Positions 54,732-64,000 of a stretch of 64,000 nucleotides of DNA are shown one piece after another; position 1 is the first letter of the stretch; each line of letters opens with the position of its first letter. The stretch spans positions 1,798,001 through 1,862,000 of the forward strand of contig NZ_CP048833.1 in assembly GCF_012971725.1 (NCBI RefSeq), given 5' to 3'. This DNA comes from Pseudomonas multiresinivorans (GTDB lineage: Bacteria > Pseudomonadota > Gammaproteobacteria > Pseudomonadales > Pseudomonadaceae). The notes beneath the pieces are model-generated. The model saw nothing but the letters and a program-made list of their open reading frames with translations, was not told where the DNA came from and searched no databases. A program made the position numbers and the translations under genes.

Positions 54732-54894
54732 GAACGGGCTTTCCTTGCGCGAGGGCGGGTTGGGCTAGGTTAGCGGGGTGAGCGGGCTGCGTCATCCCGT
54801 GACGGGCCTCGACACTACCTAGGTTGGGCGCGGCGACGCGGGCGCTGTGGTGTGATTCGGGCTTGAGAACAACAAGCACGGGAGTCACTCGTCC

Positions 54895-55833
54895 ATGACC
54901 GCCACATTGTCTGTGCAACCGCCGCTGGCCGAGGGCCTGGCCCGCTATGGTTTCGGCCCCCTGCCGCTGGCCGCGCTGAAGGCACGCTACGCTTCGCCCG
55001 AGTCCGGTTCGAAATTCATCCACGTCGACGGCTTCGACATCCATTACCGTGACGAAGGCAGCCCCGACAAACCGGTGCTGGTGATGGTCCACGGTGTGAT
55101 GGCCTCGCTGCATACCTGGGACGGCTGGGTCGCTGAGCTGTCCGAGCACTTCCGCATCATCCGCCTCGACGTTCCCGGCTTCGGCCTCACCGGCGGCGGC
55201 CAGGATCGCGAGTACGACGGCGAGCGCCTGGTGAAGGTGTTCGGCCTGTTCCTCGACCGCCTGGACCTCAAGCAGGTGTCCATCGCCGGCAACTCGCTGG
55301 GCGGCTACATCGCCTGGAACTACGCGCTGGCCAACGCTCACCGCGTCGAGCGGCTGATCCTGATCGACCCGGCCGGTTACTACATGCAGAAGGTGCCGCT
55401 GATGATCGCTAGCGCCGTGCTGCCCGGCGCCGGCATCATGATGCCGATGTGGATGCCGCGCGCCCTGGTGGCCCAGGGCATCAAGGAAGTCTACGGCGAT
55501 GCGCGCAAGATCAAGCCGGGAGTGATCGATCGCTACTACGACATCAGCCGCCGGCCGGGCAATCGCCGCGCGATGATCGACATCTTCCGCGTGCTGGTGA
55601 AGGCCAACCGCGAAGAGCTGACCGGTACGCCAAACCGCGTCGCCGCGCTGAAGGTGCCGACCCTGCTGATGTGGGGCGAGCGCGACCGCTGGATCTCGCC
55701 GCGCCATGTGCCGATGTGGCAGCGCGACGTGCCGGGGATCGAGGTGAAGGTCTATCCGGGCGTGGGGCATATCCCGATGGAGGAAATCCCCGAGGAGTCG
55801 GCAGCGGACGCGCTGCGCTTCCTGCATGCGTGA
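54895..55833 (+). CDS. alpha/beta hydrolase
   Basis: 312 residues. Oxyanion-hole region MVHGVMASLHTWDGW, nucleophile elbow IAGNSLGGYIAWNYA (Ser), acid in LLMWGERDRWISP (Asp) and the histidine in YPGVGHIPMEEIPEE complete the triad. Similar to esterases and ring-fission-product hydrolases; the substrate is unknown. No signal peptide. In PAO1 as I recall it, the neighbours match the region just before the ackA/pta genes. Confidence 0.88.
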   Translation: MTATLSVQPPLAEGLARYGFGPLPLAALKARYASPESGSKFIHVDGFDIHYRDEGSPDKPVLVMVHGVMASLHTWDGWVAELSEHFRIIRLDVPGFGLTGGGQDREYDGERLVKVFGLFLDRLDLKQVSIAGNSLGGYIAWNYALANAHRVERLILIDPAGYYMQKVPLMIASAVLPGAGIMMPMWMPRALVAQGIKEVYGDARKIKPGVIDRYYDISRRPGNRRAMIDIFRVLVKANREELTGTPNRVAALKVPTLLMWGERDRWISPRHVPMWQRDVPGIEVKVYPGVGHIPMEEIPEESAADALRFLHA

Positions 55834-55848
55834 CTGTTGATCGCCCCA

Positions 55849-55881
55849 AGAAAAAGCCCGGCCAAGCGCCGGGCTTTTCGT
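55849..55881 (+). terminator. rho-independent terminator
   Basis: Hairpin aaaaagcccggc-caag-cgccgggctttt, 16 bases after the alpha/beta hydrolase stop codon. The DNA from here to 56139 holds only repeats and a second terminator. Confidence 0.9.
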
Positions 55882-55898
55882 TCTGCCGTATTGCTTTT

Positions 55899-55976
55899 CG
55901 TAGGGTGAATAACGCGTCAGCCTTATCCGCCATGCAACGGCCGGCGGATAACCTGTTCCAGGTTATGCGCCCTACG
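55899..55976. repeat. REP-like element, 'cgtagggcgcataac' type
   Basis: Imperfect outer arms cgtagggtgaataac (55899-55913) and gttatgcgccctacg (55962-55976), three mismatches, with nested ccttatccgcc and ggcggataac. This is a third repeat family in the window and a common Pseudomonas intergenic palindrome. Confidence 0.75.
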
Positions 55977-55988
55977 GTCCTGCTTTTT

Positions 55989-56071
55989 GTAGGAGCGAGC
56001 TTGCTCGCGAACCGCATGAGCGCCAGGTTCTCCAGCCGAGTAAAGAGCTTCGCGAGCAAGCTCGCTCCTAC
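55989..56071. repeat. REP palindrome, main family
   Basis: Perfect 23-base arms 55989-56011 and 56049-56071 of the GTAGGAGCGAGCTTGCTCGC type, with 37 bases between them. It lies next to the 55899-55976 element in the same intergenic space. Confidence 0.9.
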
Positions 56072-56093
56072 AGGGGGCTCTGCGTCCGCAAAC

Positions 56094-56121
56094 GAAACCG
56101 CCCCGACAAGGCGGGGCGGTG
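56094..56121 (-). terminator. terminator of the metal-dependent hydrolase gene
   Basis: Hairpin accgccccg-ccttgt-cggggcggt on the minus strand followed by ttcgttt, 18 bases after the stop codon at 56140. Confidence 0.8.
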
Positions 56122-56139
56122 TTCGAAGCGAAGGGCGGA

Positions 56140-57012
56140 TCAGCCAGCGTGCGCCAGCGGTTGCGGGTCGTATTCCTTGCGCACCTCGTACAGCACATCG
56201 AGGTTGTTGTGCTGCCACGGATGGAAGTCGGACTTGAAGAAGTCCAGGTATTCGCGCAGCAGCGGGCGGAATACGCCGTGTTTGCCCCAGGTCCACTTGA
56301 TGCCGTCGCGCCAGACGCGCCAGTTCCACAGCAGGCCGTCCACCTTGAGCATGTGCACCAGCCCGCGGAAGGTATCCAGCACGAAGAAGAAGGTCGCCAT
56401 GCGCATCGCCCGGCGCAGCAGCTTTCGGCTGCCGCAGACCTGGTTGTAGACGTCGAAGGCCACCGCCTTGTGCTCGGTTTCCTCCAGCGCGTGCCAGCGC
56501 CACAGGCGCTGCATCACCGGGTCGGCGCCCTCCATGGTGCGCGGGTCGGTCAGCAGCCCGTTGGCCATGATCGCGGTGATGTGCTCCAGCGCGGCGGTTG
56601 CGGCCAGCTGGCGCTTGGCCGGGAATTTCTTCTGGGTGAAGCGGATGCGCGCCTGGGCGCGCTTCTCGATGGCGGTGACGTCGTAGCCCAGGTCGCGCAG
56701 GCGCTGGCTGTAGGTCAGGTGCTCGCGGCTGTGGTGACCTTCCTGGCCGATGAAGCCGCGGATCTGCTCTTTCAGCACCGGGTCGCTGATCTGGTCGCGG
56801 AACTGCCGCACCGAGTCGATGAAGAAGCGCTCACCGTCGGGGAAGAGCACCGACATGGCGTCGAACAGATGGGACTTGAAGGCGTCTCCGCCGTGCCAGT
56901 GACGCGGCAGCGGATCGGGCAGATCGAAGTCCATGTGCCGGGGCTTGATCTCCAGTCCTGCGGGGGTGGTGCTGGCCATGGCGGCTCCAGTGTGGTGGTT
57001 GTCCATGGTCAT
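56140..57012 (-). CDS. PF10118-type 'metal-dependent hydrolase'
   Basis: 290 residues. The family has a ferritin-like helical bundle with likely metal ligands in GQEGHHSREHLTYSQRL and WHALEETEHKAVAFDVYNQ (EGHH and EETEH patterns) plus HITAIMANGLL. Whether it is really a hydrolase is uncertain; the di-metal pattern could support oxidase chemistry. Starts at 57012 and 57006 have weak ribosome sites, whereas the ATG at 56979 has a well-placed GGAG, giving 279 residues. It is divergent from an AraC regulator. Confidence 0.82.
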   Translation of the reverse strand: MTMDNHHTGAAMASTTPAGLEIKPRHMDFDLPDPLPRHWHGGDAFKSHLFDAMSVLFPDGERFFIDSVRQFRDQISDPVLKEQIRGFIGQEGHHSREHLTYSQRLRDLGYDVTAIEKRAQARIRFTQKKFPAKRQLAATAALEHITAIMANGLLTDPRTMEGADPVMQRLWRWHALEETEHKAVAFDVYNQVCGSRKLLRRAMRMATFFFVLDTFRGLVHMLKVDGLLWNWRVWRDGIKWTWGKHGVFRPLLREYLDFFKSDFHPWQHNNLDVLYEVRKEYDPQPLAHAG

Positions 57013-57100
57013 TACTCTGGGCTTGTAGCGGAAGCGTCACAAGGTTATTGTCTGCCAACTTTCCGGTCATATCCGGCCAGCGGTCAACATAAGAAGAACG

Positions 57101-58120
57101 ATGAAGCAACCGCTCAATTTCACCGCCGAACTGGTGCCGGTCGCCTATGCGCAGGCGCTCCTGGACCTCGCCGAAGAGCTTGGCGTGCCGCGTGCGCGCC
57201 TGTTCGAACTGGCCCGCGTGCGCCCCGAGGTACTGAAGAGCCCCAACGGTCGGTTGTCCTTCGTCGATTTCCACCAGCTGTCCAGCGCCGCCCTGGCGCA
57301 CTGCAACGAGCCCGCCTTCGGCCTGCTGCTGGGGCAGCGGCTGAATGTCTCCACCCACGGCATCCTCGGCTACGCCGTGCTGTCCAGCGCCAATCTCGAG
57401 CGTGCCATCGCCTTCGCCCTGAAGTATTACCGCGTGCTCGGCCTGGCCTACGACCTGGAGATGGTGGAAGACGGCGGCGTGTCCTACCTGCGTGCGAGCG
57501 AGTCGATTCCCCTCGGACCGACGAGCCGCTTCGCCGCCGAAGGTTTGATGACCAGCCTGCACACCATCGCTCGCTTCCTGGTGGGCGAGCCGCTGCAGGG
57601 CGTCAGTGTTGGCTTCGCCTACGCCGAACCGGACTACGCCGAGCGCTACGCCGAGGTATTCGGCGGCGAAGTGCTGTTCGACCAGCCATTCCACTTCATC
57701 GGCCTGCCCAGCGAATACCTGGCGCGGCCCATGGCGCTGGCCAACCCGGCCACGGTGCAGATGTGCGAGCAGCAGTGCGAGGCGCTGCTGGCCACGCTGG
57801 ACGTGCAGGAAGGCCTGCTGACCCGCATCCGCCGCCTGTTGCTGGCGCGCCCCGGCGAATTTCCCGATCTGGAGGCGGTGGCGGCGGACTTGCACACCAG
57901 CGGCCGCAGCCTGCGTCGGCATCTTTCCAACCTGGGCACCACCTACCAGGAAGTGCTCGACGACGTGCGCAAGCGCCTGGCCCTGCAGTACCTCACCACG
58001 ACCCACCTGCCGCTCTACGAAATCGCCCTGCTGCTGGGCTTCAACGACCCGTCGAACTTCCGCCGGGCGTTCCGCAAGTGGACCGGCAAGCTGCCCACCG
58101 ACTACCGCCAGGGCGACTGA
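57101..58120 (+). CDS. AraC-family regulator, OruR-like
   Basis: 339 residues. An N-terminal Arabinose_bd-type ligand domain (about 20-200) is followed by the C-terminal double helix-turn-helix: DLEAVAADLHTSGRSLRRHLSNLGTTYQEVL and YLTTTHLPLYEIALLLGFNDPSNFRRAFRKWTGKLPTDYR. Gene order resembles that of the ornithine regulator OruR in PAO1 as I recall it, but no ornithine genes are here. It is divergent from the metal-dependent hydrolase and likely controls it. Confidence 0.88.
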   Translation: MKQPLNFTAELVPVAYAQALLDLAEELGVPRARLFELARVRPEVLKSPNGRLSFVDFHQLSSAALAHCNEPAFGLLLGQRLNVSTHGILGYAVLSSANLERAIAFALKYYRVLGLAYDLEMVEDGGVSYLRASESIPLGPTSRFAAEGLMTSLHTIARFLVGEPLQGVSVGFAYAEPDYAERYAEVFGGEVLFDQPFHFIGLPSEYLARPMALANPATVQMCEQQCEALLATLDVQEGLLTRIRRLLLARPGEFPDLEAVAADLHTSGRSLRRHLSNLGTTYQEVLDDVRKRLALQYLTTTHLPLYEIALLLGFNDPSNFRRAFRKWTGKLPTDYRQGD

Positions 58121-58204
58121 ACCGTCGACCGGAGCGGCTCGCCAGGGCAGGGCGGAATCGGCGAAAATGGGCGTCGTGTTCTTCCGCCACCCAGCGAGTC
58201 CTCG

Positions 58205-58846
58205 ATGAGCGAACAGCCTGCCCTGATCCGCGAAACCTTCCCTGTCGGCCCCTTGCAGTGCAACTGCACCATCATCGGTGATCCTCTGACGAAGAAGGCC
58301 ATCGTCGTCGATCCGGGTGGCAACCACGAACTTATCCTGCAGCGCCTCGATGCGCTGGGGCTGAAGGTGGTCAGCATTATCCACACCCATGCGCACCTGG
58401 ATCACTTCCTCGCCTCCGGGCAGATGAAGGAGAAGACCGGCGCGACCCTGCACCTGCACAAGGACGACCAGTTCCTCTGGGACAACCTGGAAATGCAGTG
58501 CCGCATGTTCGGCGTGCCCTATACGCCGGTGCCCTCGCCCGACCAGTGGTTGGCCGATGATGAGGAACTGGCCTGTGGCTGTGGCGTGGCGTTGCACACA
58601 CCGGGGCATACGCCGGGTTCGATGAGCTTCTGGTTCCCCAGGGACAAGCTGCTGATCGCCGGCGATACGCTGTTCCGCCGCAGCATCGGTCGCACCGACC
58701 TGTGGGGCGGGGATTACGCCACCATCGAGCGTTCGATCCGCGATCGACTGTATGCACTGGACGAAGAAGCTACCGTGGTCACAGGGCACGGGCCGGATAC
58801 CAACCTGGGCGATGAGATGCGGGAAAATCCCTTCATCCGTGCTTAA
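58205..58846 (+). CDS. MBL-fold metallo-hydrolase (glyoxalase II-like)
   Basis: 213 residues. Zinc motif THAHLDHFLASGQMKEKTG, then HTPGHTPGSMSFWFP (His) and IAGDTLFRRSIGRTDLWGGDY (Asp), and the final VVTGHGPDTNLGDE (His). This is the YcbL/glyoxalase-II-like set. The physiological thioester is not known. It lies 84 bases after the AraC gene. Confidence 0.9.
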   Translation: MSEQPALIRETFPVGPLQCNCTIIGDPLTKKAIVVDPGGNHELILQRLDALGLKVVSIIHTHAHLDHFLASGQMKEKTGATLHLHKDDQFLWDNLEMQCRMFGVPYTPVPSPDQWLADDEELACGCGVALHTPGHTPGSMSFWFPRDKLLIAGDTLFRRSIGRTDLWGGDYATIERSIRDRLYALDEEATVVTGHGPDTNLGDEMRENPFIRA

Positions 58847-58930
58847 GCTTGCTCGGGAATTATTTGCACGTCCTAAGCTCTAACTTGCCGCCCGATACCG
58901 GGTGTTTCGCTATTCGAGGAGTCATCCGTC

Positions 58931-59641
58931 ATGTTCACCGCACGTAGTCTGTCCATGGTCGCGGCTGCCACCGCCTTTGCTCTCATGGCCGGTTGCGCCT
59001 CCCAGAACCCCTATGATCCCAACACCCAGGTGCCCGCCGAGGGCGGCGTCAGCAAGACCGCCAAGTACGGCGGCCTGGGCGCGCTGGCCGGCGCCGTGGC
59101 CGGCGCCGCGATCAACCACAACAACCGTGGCAAGGGCGCGCTGATCGGCGCCGCCGCCGTGGGCGCCGCGGCTGCAGGCTACGGCTACTACGCCGACAAG
59201 CAGGAAGCCAAGCTGCGCCAGCAGATGCAGGGCACCGGGGTGCAGGTCGAGCGCCAGGGTGACGACATCAAGCTGATCATGCCGGGCAACATCACCTTCG
59301 CCACCGACTCGGCGAACATCGCGCCGTCCTTCTATACCCCGCTGAACAACCTGGCCAACTCCTTCAAGGAGTTCAACCAGAACAGCATCGAGATCGTCGG
59401 CTACACCGACAGCACCGGCAGCCGCCAGCACAACATGGACCTGTCCCAGCGCCGTGCGCAGTCGGTGGCGACCTACCTGACCTCCCAGGGTGTCGACGGC
59501 ACCCGCGTGAGCACCCGCGGCATGGGGCCGGATCAGCCAGTGGCGTCCAATGCCGACGTCAATGGCCGCGCGCAGAACCGCCGCGTGGAGGTGAACCTGA
59601 AGGCCCTGCCGAACGCGCAGACCCAGCAGTACCAGCAGTAA
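58931..59641 (+). CDS. OmpA-family lipoprotein with glycine zipper
   Basis: 236 residues. Lipobox AFALMAGCAS (Cys18) after a signal peptide. A glycine-zipper segment GGLGALAGAVAGAAINHN and GALIGAAAVGAAAAGYGYY is followed by an OmpA C-terminal peptidoglycan-binding domain. The latter has GYTDSTGSRQHNMDLSQRRAQSVATYL and RGMGPDQPVASNADVNGRAQNRRVEV, with the Asp and Arg that bind diaminopimelate. It anchors the outer membrane to the wall (YiaD-like). GAGGAGTC precedes the ATG. Confidence 0.93.
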   Translation: MFTARSLSMVAAATAFALMAGCASQNPYDPNTQVPAEGGVSKTAKYGGLGALAGAVAGAAINHNNRGKGALIGAAAVGAAAAGYGYYADKQEAKLRQQMQGTGVQVERQGDDIKLIMPGNITFATDSANIAPSFYTPLNNLANSFKEFNQNSIEIVGYTDSTGSRQHNMDLSQRRAQSVATYLTSQGVDGTRVSTRGMGPDQPVASNADVNGRAQNRRVEVNLKALPNAQTQQYQQ

Positions 59642-59651
59642 GCACCGCCCA

Positions 59652-59683
59652 TGAAAAAGCCCGCCGATTGGCGGGCTTTTTCT
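59652..59683 (+). terminator. rho-independent terminator
   Basis: Hairpin aaaaagcccgcc-gatt-ggcgggcttttt just after the OmpA-family stop codon. Confidence 0.93.
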
Positions 59684-59693
59684 TTGGCTCTTT

Positions 59694-59763
59694 GTAGGAG
59701 CGAGCTTGCTCGCGAACCGGAACCGCCCGGTGCCATGCGGTTCGCGAGCAAGCTCGCTCCTAC
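59694..59763. repeat. REP palindrome, main family
   Basis: Perfect 24-base arms 59694-59717 and 59740-59763 (GTAGGAGCGAGCTTGCTCGC type) with 22 bases between them, separating convergent genes. Confidence 0.92.
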
Positions 59764-59774
59764 ATGATGCAGGG

Positions 59775-60683
59775 TCAGGCCTTGGCGGGGAATTCGCGGT
59801 GCAACTGGGCCAGCAACTGGTCCTTGCGCTCCCACAGCTGGTTGACCCACAGCTGGAACTCGGCGCGGTAGCCCTCGTCCTGGTCGTAGCTCTTGCCGAT
59901 GAACTGGCGCGGGATCTCCAGCTCTTCGAAGCGCACCACCACCGAGCGCAGCTTGCCGGACATCAGGCACCAGAAGGTCGGGCGGCCATCGGGATAATGG
60001 ATGGTGACGTTCACCAGGGTCTTGAGCTGCTCGCCCATGGCGTCGAGGACGAAGGCGATCCCGCCGGCCTTGGGCTTGAGCAGGTGCTGGAATGGCGAGG
60101 CCTGCTCGTCATGCTTGTCCTGGGTGAAACGGGTGCCTTCGAGGAAGTTGAAGATCGACACCGGGATACGGCTGAACTTGGCGCACGCCTTGCGGGTGGT
60201 CTCCAGGTCCTTGCCTTTCTTCTCCGGGTACTTGGCCAGGTAAGCCTTGGTGTAGCGCTTCATGAAGGGGAAATCGAGCGCCCACCAGCACAGGCCGATG
60301 ATCGGGACCCAGATCAGTTCCTGCTTGAGGAAGAAGCGCAGCAGCGGCACGCGACGGTTCAGCTGGTACTGCAGGACGAGGATGTCGACCCAGCTCTGAT
60401 GGTTGCTGGTGACCAGGTAGGAGTGGTCGTAAACCAGACCTTGCAGGCCCTCGACGTTCCAGTGAGTGCTGCGCACCAGGTTCATCCAGCCCTTGTTGCA
60501 GGCGATCCAGCTTTCGGCGATCAGGCTCATGATCTTGCTGCAAGCGCTCTGCGCCGCGGCGAACGGCAGGACGACCTTGACCAGCGTCATGCCGAGCAGC
60601 AGCGTGGCCCAGCAAACGGTATTGAGGAACAGCAGCAGGCTCGCGATCACGCCGCGAACGAACGGGGGGAGGAAACTCAACAT
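59775..60683 (-). CDS. 1-acyl-glycerol-3-phosphate acyltransferase-like (YihG type)
   Basis: 302 residues. N-terminal membrane helix (VRGVIASLLLFLNTVCWATLLLGMTL) and a PlsC domain with SNHQSWVDILVLQ (NHxxxxD), DFPFMKRYTKAYLAK and FNFLEGTRFTQDK (EGTR). The size and motifs fit the YihG/LptAT-like inner-membrane acyltransferases that remodel phospholipids. It is downstream of pta on the same strand, 82 bases away. Confidence 0.9.
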   Translation of the reverse strand: MLSFLPPFVRGVIASLLLFLNTVCWATLLLGMTLVKVVLPFAAAQSACSKIMSLIAESWIACNKGWMNLVRSTHWNVEGLQGLVYDHSYLVTSNHQSWVDILVLQYQLNRRVPLLRFFLKQELIWVPIIGLCWWALDFPFMKRYTKAYLAKYPEKKGKDLETTRKACAKFSRIPVSIFNFLEGTRFTQDKHDEQASPFQHLLKPKAGGIAFVLDAMGEQLKTLVNVTIHYPDGRPTFWCLMSGKLRSVVVRFEELEIPRQFIGKSYDQDEGYRAEFQLWVNQLWERKDQLLAQLHREFPAKA

Positions 60684-60765
60684 CGAGGAATGGTCCTTGT
60701 ACGTAGGCGCCCGGTTGGCCGGGCGCGTGATGCGTTCGTGGGCACATCCCTCGTGCCTTGGGTTA

Positions 60766-62892
60766 TCAGCCGTCCTTGCCGCTGTCCGCCTGGATCGCCG
60801 TCAGCGCGATGGTGTAGACGATGTCGTCCACCAGCGCCCCGCGTGACAGGTCGTTCACCGGTTTGCGCAGGCCCTGCAGCATCGGGCCGATGCTGACGCA
60901 GTCGGCGCTGCGCTGGACGGCCTTGTAGGTGGTGTTCCCGGTGTTCAGGTCGGGGAACACGAATACATTGGCGCGTCCTGCCACCTGGCTCTCGGGGGCC
61001 TTCAGGCGACCCACGCTGGCGATGGCGGCGGCATCATACTGCAAGGGGCCGTCGATCAACAGATCGGGGCGTTTTTCCCGCGCGATGCGCGTTGCTTCGC
61101 GCACTTTCTCGACATCTGCGCCCGTTCCCGACTCGCCGGTGGAGTAGCTGATCATCGCCACCCGCGGGGTGATGCCGAAGGATTGCGCCGAGGCGGCACT
61201 CTGCAGGGCGATCTCCGCCAGGTCACTGGCCGAAGGATCGGGATTCACCGCGCAGTCGCCATAGACCACCACCTGGTCGGGCAGCAGCATGAAGAATACC
61301 GAGGACACCAGGTTGTAGCCGGGCGCCGTCTTGATCAGCTGCAGGGCCGGGCGGATGGTGTTGGCGGTGGTGTGGATGGCGCCGGAAACCAGCCCGTCCA
61401 CCTCGTCCAGGGCGAGCATCATGGTGCCCAGCACCACGTTGTCTTCCAGCTGCTGCTCGGCCATCGGCGCGTTCAGGCTCTTGCCCTTGCGCAGTTCCAC
61501 CATGGGTTCGACGTAGCGGCTGCGCACCAGGTCCGGGTCGACCACCTCCAGGTCCTGTGGCAGCACGATGCCCAGCATCTGCGCCACGGCCTGCACGTCG
61601 TCCGGCTTGGCCAGCAGCACGCAACGGGCGATGCCGCGTGCGTGGCAGATGGCGGCGGCCTGCACGGTACGCGGCTCGCTGCCTTCGGGCAGGACGATGC
61701 GCTTGCCCGCGCGATTGGCGCGCTGGGTCAGCTGGTAGCGGAACACTGGCGGCGACAGGCGCAGTTCATGGGGAGAGCCGCAGCGCTGCTTCAGCCATTC
61801 GAAGTCGATGTGCTCGGCGACGAACTCGGTGACGCGCTCGGCGCGTTCGCGGTCATCCACCGGGATTTCCTTGTTCATCCGCGACAGGTCGCCGGCGGTG
61901 TCGAACGAGCCGGTCTTCACTGTCAGCACCGGCAGGCCGCTCTGCAGCGCGCTGCGGCACAGCTCCATGATCCGCGCGTCCGGCGCCAGGCCCGAACACA
62001 GCAGCAGGCCGGCCAGCGGCACGCCGTTCATGGCGGCCAGGCACGCGGCCAGGATGATGTCGTCTCGGTCGCCCGGTACAACCACCAGCACGCCGGGCTT
62101 GAGCAGATGCACGGTGTTTGGCGCCGAGGGTGCGCAGAGGATGATCTTCTGCACGCGGCGTTGTTCGTAGTCGCCGGCGTTGAGCACGCTGGCGTCCAGC
62201 AGGTCGGCCACGTCGCGGGTGCGCGGGGCGTTCATTTCGTCCTGCCAGGGAATGCAGCCGAGCAGGCGGACGTCGCCATCACGCAGCAGCGGAGAATGTT
62301 CCTTCAGGCGCTCACCGAACAGCCGGGCGGCGGCCTCGGCATCGCGGGGCATGTCGTCGCTCTCGCCGCCACGCACCTTGTTCACGATCAGGCCGGCCAG
62401 GTGTGGGTCGCGCGGACCGCCGAACAGCTGGGCGAGGATTTCGATGCGGTCGGACAGCTCGCTCACCGTCTCGTTGTCCGGCGCGGAGACGAGGATGACT
62501 TCGGCATCGACGCTGCGCGCCAGGTGGGCGTTGATACGCGCGGCGTAGCTGGCGTGCTTCGTCGGCACCATGCCTTCGACGATCATCACGTCCTTGTCAA
62601 CGGCGGCGCCGTTGTACATGCCGACGATGTCTTCGAGCAGCTCATCGAGCAGGCCGTCGCCGAGCATGCGCTCGACCTTGGACAGCGACAGCGGGGTGGG
62701 CGCATTCAGGCCGTGGGTACGCGCGACCAGTTCGCTGGAGCGCTCCGGGCCGTCGTCCCCGGCGTGGGGCTGGGCGATGGGCTTGAAGAAGCCGACCTTC
62801 AGGCCGGCGCGTTGCAGGGCGCGGATCAGCCCCAGGCTGGTGGACGTCAGGCCGACACCGAAACCGGTCGGTGCGAGGAAGAAGGTGTGCAT
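60766..62892 (-). CDS. pta: phosphate acetyltransferase
   Basis: 708 residues, the long form. A BioD-like P-loop domain (HTFFLAPTGFGVGLTSTSLGLIRALQ, 1 to about 220), a DRTGG domain (about 225-340) and a C-terminal PTA_PTB catalytic domain (about 380-700: QRANRAGKRIVLPEGSEPRTVQAA, GPMLQGLRKPVNDLSRGA) are present. It interconverts acetyl-CoA and acetyl-phosphate. TAAGGAG precedes the ATG. It is second in the ackA-pta operon. Confidence 0.95.
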   Translation of the reverse strand: MHTFFLAPTGFGVGLTSTSLGLIRALQRAGLKVGFFKPIAQPHAGDDGPERSSELVARTHGLNAPTPLSLSKVERMLGDGLLDELLEDIVGMYNGAAVDKDVMIVEGMVPTKHASYAARINAHLARSVDAEVILVSAPDNETVSELSDRIEILAQLFGGPRDPHLAGLIVNKVRGGESDDMPRDAEAAARLFGERLKEHSPLLRDGDVRLLGCIPWQDEMNAPRTRDVADLLDASVLNAGDYEQRRVQKIILCAPSAPNTVHLLKPGVLVVVPGDRDDIILAACLAAMNGVPLAGLLLCSGLAPDARIMELCRSALQSGLPVLTVKTGSFDTAGDLSRMNKEIPVDDRERAERVTEFVAEHIDFEWLKQRCGSPHELRLSPPVFRYQLTQRANRAGKRIVLPEGSEPRTVQAAAICHARGIARCVLLAKPDDVQAVAQMLGIVLPQDLEVVDPDLVRSRYVEPMVELRKGKSLNAPMAEQQLEDNVVLGTMMLALDEVDGLVSGAIHTTANTIRPALQLIKTAPGYNLVSSVFFMLLPDQVVVYGDCAVNPDPSASDLAEIALQSAASAQSFGITPRVAMISYSTGESGTGADVEKVREATRIAREKRPDLLIDGPLQYDAAAIASVGRLKAPESQVAGRANVFVFPDLNTGNTTYKAVQRSADCVSIGPMLQGLRKPVNDLSRGALVDDIVYTIALTAIQADSGKDG

Positions 62893-62953
62893 CCGGGCTC
62901 CTTAAGCCGTGCGGGAGTGGTTTGTGCCCTTGTGGGGCGCAACCGGTGAATCT

Positions 62954-64000
<1,047 letters not shown>

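Overview
The window is chromosomal DNA of a high-GC gammaproteobacterium, almost certainly a Pseudomonas from the P. aeruginosa / P. nitroreducens / P. citronellolis side of the genus. The evidence is an H-NS-like MvaT, a PA4642-family protein, MqoB, an OruR-like AraC regulator, DUF1302/DUF1329 proteins and many genus-typical REP palindromes. No rRNA, tRNA, CRISPR array, insertion sequence or prophage is visible. Almost all of it is chromosomal housekeeping and metabolism. Three blocks match gene orders that I recall from P. aeruginosa PAO1 (about PA4329-PA4312, PA4647-PA4626 and PA0829-PA0836) but are joined differently here. That comparison is from memory, not from an alignment.

Layout. 1-5 kb: pyruvate kinase, a tandem universal stress protein, two small lipoproteins, a DUF4124 protein and a PilZ protein. 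5-12 kb: a tightly overlapping six-gene minus-strand operon (RDD, SpoIIM-like, DUF4129, DUF4350, MoxR ATPase, DUF58), which looks like an envelope-associated AAA+ chaperone machine of unknown job. 12-17 kb: a membrane protein, sbcB, mvaT behind an AT-rich promoter, purU, and a flippase-like membrane protein. 17-20.5 kb: pyrimidine and purine salvage (uraA, upp, a hypoxanthine-type phosphoribosyltransferase) and a WbuC cupin. 20.5-23 kb: an aldehyde dehydrogenase facing a LysR regulator, with a perfect operator-like palindrome in the dehydrogenase promoter. 23-31 kb: small conserved proteins, mqo, a YajG lipoprotein, an acyltransferase, and a CPXCG/DUF2007/SRAP-like trio. 31-36 kb: a chemoreceptor with a good sigma-28 (FliA) promoter, an M48 lipoprotein protease, an epimerase-like protein and a SnoaL-like protein. 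36-41 kb: a GDT1/TMEM165-type exporter behind a yybP-ykoY manganese riboswitch, a LysP-like permease, rsmC, a DUF1835 protein and an HprA-type dehydrogenase. 41-44 kb: a DUF1266 protein and a LysE exporter.

44-54 kb is the most distinctive metabolic region: a thiolase divergent from an acyl-CoA ligase, then a DUF1302 outer-membrane candidate, a DUF1329 periplasmic protein and a MalT-type LuxR regulator. I read this as an uptake, activation and beta-oxidation locus for an unidentified acyl or hydrophobic substrate. 54-64 kb carries a secreted hypothetical protein, an alpha/beta hydrolase, a diiron-like 'metal-dependent hydrolase' divergent from an AraC regulator, an MBL-fold hydrolase, an OmpA-family lipoprotein, an acyltransferase and the acetate overflow pair ackA-pta (ackA is cut by the window end).

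REP-like inverted repeats of at least three sequence families and strong terminators sit between many transcription units. The best candidates for under-described biology are the MoxR/DUF58 operon, the DUF1302/DUF1329/LuxR/acyl-CoA ligase locus, and an SRAP-domain protein that has lost its catalytic cysteine.
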